Shown: piece after piece, positions 59,726 through 64,000 of the stretch
Layout of the letters: each line of letters opens with the position of its first letter
Numbering within the stretch: position 1 is the stretch's first letter
Assembly (NCBI RefSeq): GCF_000384315.1
Contig: NZ_ARVW01000001.1
Coordinates: forward strand, 1,497,746-1,561,745
DNA length: 64,000 bases
Direction of reading: 5' to 3'
From: Amycolatopsis nigrescens CSC17Ta-90
GTDB lineage: Bacteria > Actinomycetota > Actinomycetes > Mycobacteriales > Pseudonocardiaceae
Made by a program: the position numbers and the translations under genes
Notes under the pieces: generated by a model
Seen by the model: only the letters and a program-made list of their open reading frames with translations
What the model was told of the DNA's origin: nothing
Database searches by the model: none

Positions 59726-60553
59726 GTGGATGAGGTGTTCAAGGCGCTGGCCGATGTCAGCCGCCGCCGGTTGCTGGACAGCCTGAACGCCCGCAACGGG
59801 CAGAGCCTGCGGGAGCTGTGCGCCGGGCTGGACATGGCCCGGCAGTCGGTGAGCAAGCACCTGGCCGTGCTGGAGGCCGCCAACCTGGTGACCACCGTGC
59901 GGCACGGCCGGGAGAAGTTGCACCACCTCAACGCCGAACCGATCAACGCCATCGCCGAGCGCTGGATCAACCAGTACGACCGAGCACGAGTGCACGCACT
60001 CGCCGACCTGAAAAAGGCATTGGAGTCCGTCCCGATGAGTAACACCGACAACACCGCAGGGCCCGAGTTCGTCTACACCACCTACATCAACACCACCCCG
60101 AAGCAGCTCTGGCAGGCACTCACCGAACCCGCCTTCACCAGGCGCTACTGGGGAACCGAGTTCGAGTCGGACTGGCAGGTCGGCTCGCCGTTGCTGTGGC
60201 AGGAGGGCGACCAGAGCCCGCAGGACCTCGGCCAGGTCGTGCTGGAATCCGACCCGTACCGCCGGCTTTCCTACAGCTGGCACAACTACCAACCCATGCA
60301 CGCGAAGCACTTCGGCTGGAGTGAAGCGGAGCTGGCTGAGCTGGTGAAGGAGAAGCTGAGCAAGGTGACCTTCGACATCGAAGAGCACGGCTCGGTCGTC
60401 CGGCTCACCGTCACCCACGACGGTTTCGAGGCGGAGACCAAGATGTACCAGGCGGTCAGCGGCAAGCTCGAAGGCAGTGGCGGCTGGCCGGAGCTGCTCG
60501 CCGGGCTGAAGACCTTGCTGGAGACCGGCGACCCGTTGCCCGAGCCCAGCTGA
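59726..60553 (+). CDS. ArsR-type HTH fused to an SRPBCC (AHSA1) domain
   Basis: 275 residues. The ArsR HTH (about 3-90) is FKALADVSRRRLLDSLNARNGQSLRELCAGLDMARQSVSKHLAVLEAANLVTTVRHGREKLHHL. The AHSA1/START-like domain (about 112-265) is VYTTYINTTPKQLWQALTEPAFTRRYWGTEFESDW, then VVRLTVTHDGFE. The second domain should bind a hydrophobic ligand that releases the first from DNA. GTG 59726 has GAAGGGA 5-6 nt upstream. Clear self-repression through the adjacent 20-bp inverted repeat. Confidence 0.92.
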   Translation: MDEVFKALADVSRRRLLDSLNARNGQSLRELCAGLDMARQSVSKHLAVLEAANLVTTVRHGREKLHHLNAEPINAIAERWINQYDRARVHALADLKKALESVPMSNTDNTAGPEFVYTTYINTTPKQLWQALTEPAFTRRYWGTEFESDWQVGSPLLWQEGDQSPQDLGQVVLESDPYRRLSYSWHNYQPMHAKHFGWSEAELAELVKEKLSKVTFDIEEHGSVVRLTVTHDGFEAETKMYQAVSGKLEGSGGWPELLAGLKTLLETGDPLPEPS

Positions 60554-60610
60554 AGGTAGGTGTCGCAAACCTGCCAGACATCGGCGATGCGAGCTGCTGG
60601 ACTTGCCGCC

Positions 60611-61450
60611 ATGACGAGCACCCACCACGACCGTGCCCTGCGTTTCCGTGCCCTGCACCGGAAAGGCGACCCGCTGGTGTTGCCCAACGCCTGGGACGTG
60701 GCCGGCGCCCGCATCGCCGAGGCCGCCGGCGCGTCGGCGATCGCGACCACCAGCGCCGGAGTCGCCTGGAGCCTGGGCGCCCGCGACGGCGGCGGGCTCG
60801 GTCGTGACCGCGCGCTGGAGGTGGTGGCCGGGATCTGCGCCGCGACGGGCATCCCGGTCACCGCCGACCTCGAAAGCGGCTACGCCGCGAGCCCCGGCGA
60901 AGTCGGCGACACCACCACGCGGGTGCTGGAATGCGGGGTCGTGGGCGTCAACCTGGAGGACGCCGATCGGTCCGGGGCCGCGCCGCTGCGCCCGGCCGGA
61001 GAGCAGGGCGAACGGTTCTCAGCCGCCCGCCAAGCCGCCGACCGGGCCGGGATTCCGCTGTATATCAACGCGAGGATCGACACCTACCTGGTCGCCGGTG
61101 GCGCCGGGGACCAGGCCGCCCTGCTGGCGGACACCATCGACCGAGCAGCCGGCTACCTCGAAGCCGGCGCCGACGGGATCTTCGTGCCCGGCGTCGTCGA
61201 TCCTCCGACGGTGTCCGCATTGGCCGAAGCCGTGGCCGCGCCGCTGAACATCATGGCGGGCCCCGGTGCGCCTTCGGTCGCGGAACTCGCCGCGCTCGGC
61301 GTCGCCAGGATCAGCATCGGCTCGGCGATCGCGCAGGCCGCCTACGCCCTCTTCCGGCGCGCCACCAAGGAACTGCTCGATGACGGCAGCTACCGGACGC
61401 TGGCCGAACCGCTCGACTACGGCGAGCTGAACGCGCTGTTCCGCGGCTGA
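60611..61450 (+). CDS. Isocitrate lyase / PEP mutase family protein
   Basis: 279 residues. TIM-barrel of the oxaloacetate decarboxylase/PEP mutase subfamily: GDPLVLPNAWDVAGARIAEAAGASAIATTSAG, then VTADLESGYA, GVVGVNLEDAD, INARIDTYL and FVPGVVDPPTVSALAEAV. Metal ligands of the DxExG and NLED type are present, but the isocitrate-lyase KKCGH motif is absent, so cleavage of isocitrate is unlikely. Start ATG 60611; no clear ribosome site. Follows the ArsR-SRPBCC gene by 57 bp. Confidence 0.88.
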   Translation: MTSTHHDRALRFRALHRKGDPLVLPNAWDVAGARIAEAAGASAIATTSAGVAWSLGARDGGGLGRDRALEVVAGICAATGIPVTADLESGYAASPGEVGDTTTRVLECGVVGVNLEDADRSGAAPLRPAGEQGERFSAARQAADRAGIPLYINARIDTYLVAGGAGDQAALLADTIDRAAGYLEAGADGIFVPGVVDPPTVSALAEAVAAPLNIMAGPGAPSVAELAALGVARISIGSAIAQAAYALFRRATKELLDDGSYRTLAEPLDYGELNALFRG

Positions 61451-61462
61451 CCGGCCGGCCGG

Positions 61463-62665
61463 TCAGCGGGTCAGCACCGCCACCGGCAGCGCATAGCCGC
61501 GGATGCGCTGCGGGTGGTCGCCGACCGGGATCCTGGCCACTTCCCGCGCGTCGTCGAAGGACACCACCGACACGTCGTCGCTGTCCGCGTTGGCCAGGAA
61601 GCAGTAGCGGCCGGCCAGGTCGGCGGACGCCCAGTACGGCTTCTTCCCGGTCGGCACGATGCGGTCGGTGGTCAGCGCCGGCATCGACAGGATGGCCGCG
61701 TAGTCGGAGATCGTGCCCGCGTCGCAGAGTTTCGTACCCGCGGCGTTGACAGCGAGGCCGTGATGCGCGGAGTCCAGCGGGTAGTCCTCGCGCTTCAGCT
61801 GCTGCGCCTTTTCGCTGAGCGGCAGGTGCACCGAACGCGTGATGCGCCCCTCGGCGAGGTCGTACTCGACCAGGCCGTTGAAGAAGGACAGCTGCGTGTA
61901 CAACTTGGTCTCGTCGGGCAGCACGACGAACGGCCGGATCCCGGCGCCGAGGTCGAGCGACCGGCGCACGGTCTTCGACGCGGCGTCGATGATGGTCAGC
62001 CTGCGCTTGCCCTTGAGCAGGTCGAGCGCCGGATCGTCCGGGGCGATCACGTTGCCGATACTGCCGTTGTAGATCGTCCGCCCGTCCCGCGAGTAGCGGT
62101 TCTCGTGCGGGAAGTCGGCCGTCGGCGTGGAGCCGGTGACCGCGCCGGTGGCGGTGTCCAGATAGTTCACCACGTTCGCGGTGGTCGCCGAGACGGTCAG
62201 CGTCCGGCCGTCCGGGGCCAGCGCCATGTGGTCGGACCGGTAACCCGACACGCGCTGGAACCACTGCTGGGCGCCGGTCGCGATGTCGAAGGCGGAAACG
62301 TCGCCGAGGCTGGGCCGCGAGACGTAGAGGGTCCGGCCGTCCGGGGAGACCGCAATGTCGTCGACGAGCTGGTCGTGTCCCTCGCCCGCGGTGTTGCGCA
62401 CGGTCAGGTAGGCGATGTACTGATCCGGGGTCATCCCGGCGATCCGGTCCCGCAGGTCGGGCACCACGTTGACGCGCTGGTACCGGCCGAACCCGGCGGC
62501 GTCGACGAGGTCGACCGTGCCGTCCCAGTTGTTGCCGACCAGCATCACGTCCGTGCGCTGCTCCGCCGTCGCGGCGCCGGCACTCGCGCTGACCAGTGCC
62601 GCCGCCAGCACCGCCGCCAGGATCGTCGTCATCGCGCGGCGGAGCCGCACACCCTTGGTCCGCAT
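61463..62665 (-). CDS. Secreted YVTN/YncE-type beta-propeller protein
   Basis: 400 residues with a Sec signal (MTTILAAVLAAALVSASAGAATA). Repeated blades: GNNWDGTVDLVDAAG, IAVSPDGRTLYVSRPSLGDVSAFD, MALAPDGRTLTVSATTANVVNYLD, FVVLPDETKLYTQ, and LAGRYCFLANADSDDVSVVSF. Such seven-bladed proteins are often binding scaffolds or dehydrogenase partners. ATG 62665 has AAGGAG upstream, which lies within a 29-bp hairpin, so it may be regulated at translation. Convergent with the PEP-mutase-like gene, 12 bp apart. Confidence 0.87.
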   Translation of the reverse strand: MRTKGVRLRRAMTTILAAVLAAALVSASAGAATAEQRTDVMLVGNNWDGTVDLVDAAGFGRYQRVNVVPDLRDRIAGMTPDQYIAYLTVRNTAGEGHDQLVDDIAVSPDGRTLYVSRPSLGDVSAFDIATGAQQWFQRVSGYRSDHMALAPDGRTLTVSATTANVVNYLDTATGAVTGSTPTADFPHENRYSRDGRTIYNGSIGNVIAPDDPALDLLKGKRRLTIIDAASKTVRRSLDLGAGIRPFVVLPDETKLYTQLSFFNGLVEYDLAEGRITRSVHLPLSEKAQQLKREDYPLDSAHHGLAVNAAGTKLCDAGTISDYAAILSMPALTTDRIVPTGKKPYWASADLAGRYCFLANADSDDVSVVSFDDAREVARIPVGDHPQRIRGYALPVAVLTR

Positions 62666-62674
62666 CCCTTGTCT

Positions 62675-62703
62675 CCTTTGACGCCAACGCAGTGCGTCAA
62701 AGG
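62675..62703 (-). promoter_or_regulatory. Inverted repeat covering the ribosome site of the propeller gene
   Basis: CCTTTGACGC (62675-62684) and GCGTCAAAGG (62694-62703) are exact complements with a 9-bp spacer. On the minus-strand mRNA the second arm (GCGTCAAAGG) overlaps the AAAGGAG ribosome site, so the stem could mask it. It may equally be a repressor operator. Confidence 0.65.
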
Positions 62704-62831
62704 TGTCGCGTGGGTGAGCACGCGGTCAACGAACTTCGGGTCCGGTGAGCACCCGGTTCATCACACAGTGACAAGCGGGCCGTTGGCGAGGGTAGATTGT
62801 CCGGAATCGACGACCACGGACTGGGGAATCG

Positions 62832-64000
62832 ATGGGGCGAGCCGAGCGGGCCACGGTGCGAGCGGAGCTGACCCCGAACCTGTCCGAGGCCGGTCGGCAA
62901 CTGGTCGCCACGGTGGTCGAGACCATCCCCGCCTACCGGTCGCTCGATCCGGCGCAGCTGGCCGAAGTCAGCGCGATCGCCGCCTGGACCTTCGGCCTGG
63001 TACTGGACTCCTGGGTGCAGGATACTCCGCTGGAGCCGCGGGACCTGCACCGTTTCCGGGGCATCGGCGCGGCAAGGGCGGCCGACGGCAGGCCGCTCGC
63101 GGCCGTGCTGCGCGCCTACCGGGTGGCCACCGGCACGGCCACCGAGTTGATCATGGAACACGGCCGGGACCGGCTGGAGATCGAAGATGTACTGGACCTG
63201 ACCCGGCTGTGGACCGTGGTGCTGGACGAACTGTCCGAAGCGTTGTTCACCAGCTACACCGCCACCAGCGCACGGCTCAGCGGCGACCGCGACCGGGCCG
63301 TGCAGGCGCTGTTCGACGACCTGGTCGCCGGCCGCCGCACCTCGCACGGCGCGCTCGCCGACCGGTGCCACCAGCTCGGCGTCACCCTGCCGACCAGCCC
63401 GGCCCTGCTGCTGGCGCAGCCGCTGGACCCGGCATCGGCGGCGACCGCGGCCGATGCCGGCTCGCTGTTCGCCGGGCTGGCCGGCCCGGTGCTGGTCACC
63501 ACCCGCGGTCGCCGGGCCGTGCTGCTGACACCGCCGCCGTCTCGTGCCGCGCTCGCGGCAGCGCTGGACGGGCGCGGCTGGTGCGGCTGCCTGAACGAAA
63601 ACAGCCAGATCGACGAGCTGCCGGCCGCCCACCGGCTGGCCGCGGACGCGCTGGACGCCGCGCCGCCGCACGCCTACCGGGTGAACAGGCTGCTCACCGA
63701 CGGCGACGCGCATACCCTCGCACTGCTCAACGCCCGGCCAACCGCGCACCCGCCGTCGGTCGTGCGCGCCGTGCTCGGCAGCCTCACCGAGCCGCGGCAC
63801 GAGCACCTGATCGACGGCCTCGGCGCTTTCCTCGCCACCGGCTCGGCCACCGAGGCTGCCCGGTCGCTGCACCTGCATCCGCAGACCCTGCGCTACCGGC
63901 TGCGCCGGGTCCGCGAACTGACCGGCCGCGACCCGCGCGACCCGTGGGACCGGCTGGTCCTCGACATCGCCCGCCACCTCGCGGTCATCCCCACCGGCTG
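62832..64000 (+). CDS. PucR/CdaR-type transcriptional regulator, 3' end cut by the window
   Basis: The frame is open from ATG 62832 to the last base, 389 codons, with TG of a probable TGA at the edge. N-terminal helical RsbRD-like part (RAELTPNLSEAGRQLVATVVETIPAYRSLDPAQLAEVSAI). A middle diverged GGDEF-like segment follows (LLLAQPLDPASAATAADAG). The C-terminal PucR HTH_30 is FLATGSATEAARSLHLHPQTLRYRLRRVRELTGRDPRDP. Such proteins control purine, amino-acid or sugar-acid use. GGGGAA lies 5 nt before the ATG. Divergent from the propeller gene across about 165 bp. Confidence 0.87.
   Translation, partial: MGRAERATVRAELTPNLSEAGRQLVATVVETIPAYRSLDPAQLAEVSAIAAWTFGLVLDSWVQDTPLEPRDLHRFRGIGAARAADGRPLAAVLRAYRVATGTATELIMEHGRDRLEIEDVLDLTRLWTVVLDELSEALFTSYTATSARLSGDRDRAVQALFDDLVAGRRTSHGALADRCHQLGVTLPTSPALLLAQPLDPASAATAADAGSLFAGLAGPVLVTTRGRRAVLLTPPPSRAALAAALDGRGWCGCLNENSQIDELPAAHRLAADALDAAPPHAYRVNRLLTDGDAHTLALLNARPTAHPPSVVRAVLGSLTEPRHEHLIDGLGAFLATGSATEAARSLHLHPQTLRYRLRRVRELTGRDPRDPWDRLVLDIARHLAVIPTG

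Overview
The window is 64 kb of high-GC, densely coded actinobacterial chromosome. Several signs point to a Pseudonocardiales-type organism such as Amycolatopsis, although the assignment is inferred from gene content and style alone. GTG starts are common. Many promoters appear to drive leaderless transcripts, with a TANNNT box 6-9 nt before the start codon. Two enzymes are of F420-dependent type. Conserved actinobacterial families are present: RNHCP, DUF2277, DUF6153-like, DUF6461-like, DUF222/HNH and a SigD/ShbA-type sigma factor. No tRNA, rRNA, CRISPR array, transposase or integrase was found. The region reads as catabolic, regulatory and adaptive chromosome rather than a mobile island.

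Layout, 1-8.9 kb: lactonase C-terminus, ROK regulator, an orphan MsiK/UgpC-type sugar ABC ATPase, a FadR-type GntR regulator, then a complete minus-strand peptide/nickel-type ABC importer (binding lipoprotein, two permeases, fused double ATPase). The importer is led by a recognisable cobalamin riboswitch, with a perfect 13-bp hairpin between the aptamer and the first gene. 8.9-15.1 kb: DUF222/HNH protein, NUDIX hydrolase, two tandem RNHCP zinc-ribbon proteins behind a long leader, a polysaccharide-export-type ABC permease without an ATPase partner, and a 726-residue multidomain protein of unknown role. 15.1-19.1 kb: CitMHS transporter with AtuA and AtuA-like genes under a divergent LysR regulator. 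19.2-27.2 kb: secreted lipoprotein, lipase plus SMP-30-like protein under a divergent TetR, an ECF sigma factor, a DUF899 protein, a hydrolase-methyltransferase fusion and a secreted lipase-like hydrolase.

27.2-35.9 kb holds two catabolic units. One is MFS transporter, GAF protein and amidohydrolase, translationally coupled and facing an RpiR regulator. The other is a GntR/UTRA regulator, a SolA-like amine oxidase, a sodium:solute symporter and a second FAD oxidase in one plus-strand operon, with a palindromic operator on its promoter. 35.9-42.8 kb: secreted DUF6801-like protein, acyltransferase, a Ser/Thr kinase with a duplicated cysteine-containing ectodomain followed by an FHA protein, small conserved genes, and a secreted pair combining a beta/gamma-crystallin-like protein with a possible aerolysin-like protein.

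43-53.7 kb: NDH-2-like oxidoreductase, VOC protein, an F420-type nitroreductase fused to hemerythrin facing a MarR regulator across a perfect 30-bp palindrome, a minus-strand TetR-AraC-thioesterase-degenerate 2H phosphoesterase run, a cupin, and a UvrA-like ABC protein divergent from a TetR regulator. 53.7-64 kb: serine hydrolase, Tat-exported amidohydrolase, a His-rich membrane protein followed by a cysteine-synthase homologue coupled to an MFS transporter, an F420-type LLM oxidoreductase with HxlR, an ArsR-SRPBCC fusion with a 20-bp perfect inverted repeat in its promoter, a PEP mutase/isocitrate lyase family protein, a YVTN-type secreted beta-propeller and a PucR-type regulator cut by the window end.

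The main theme is many short, separately regulated uptake, catabolism and resistance modules, most with a dedicated regulator and a visible operator. The strongest candidates for new biology are the cobalamin-riboswitch-controlled importer, the crystallin/aerolysin-like secreted pair, the nitroreductase-hemerythrin fusion with its palindrome, and the cysteine-synthase-homologue/MFS module.
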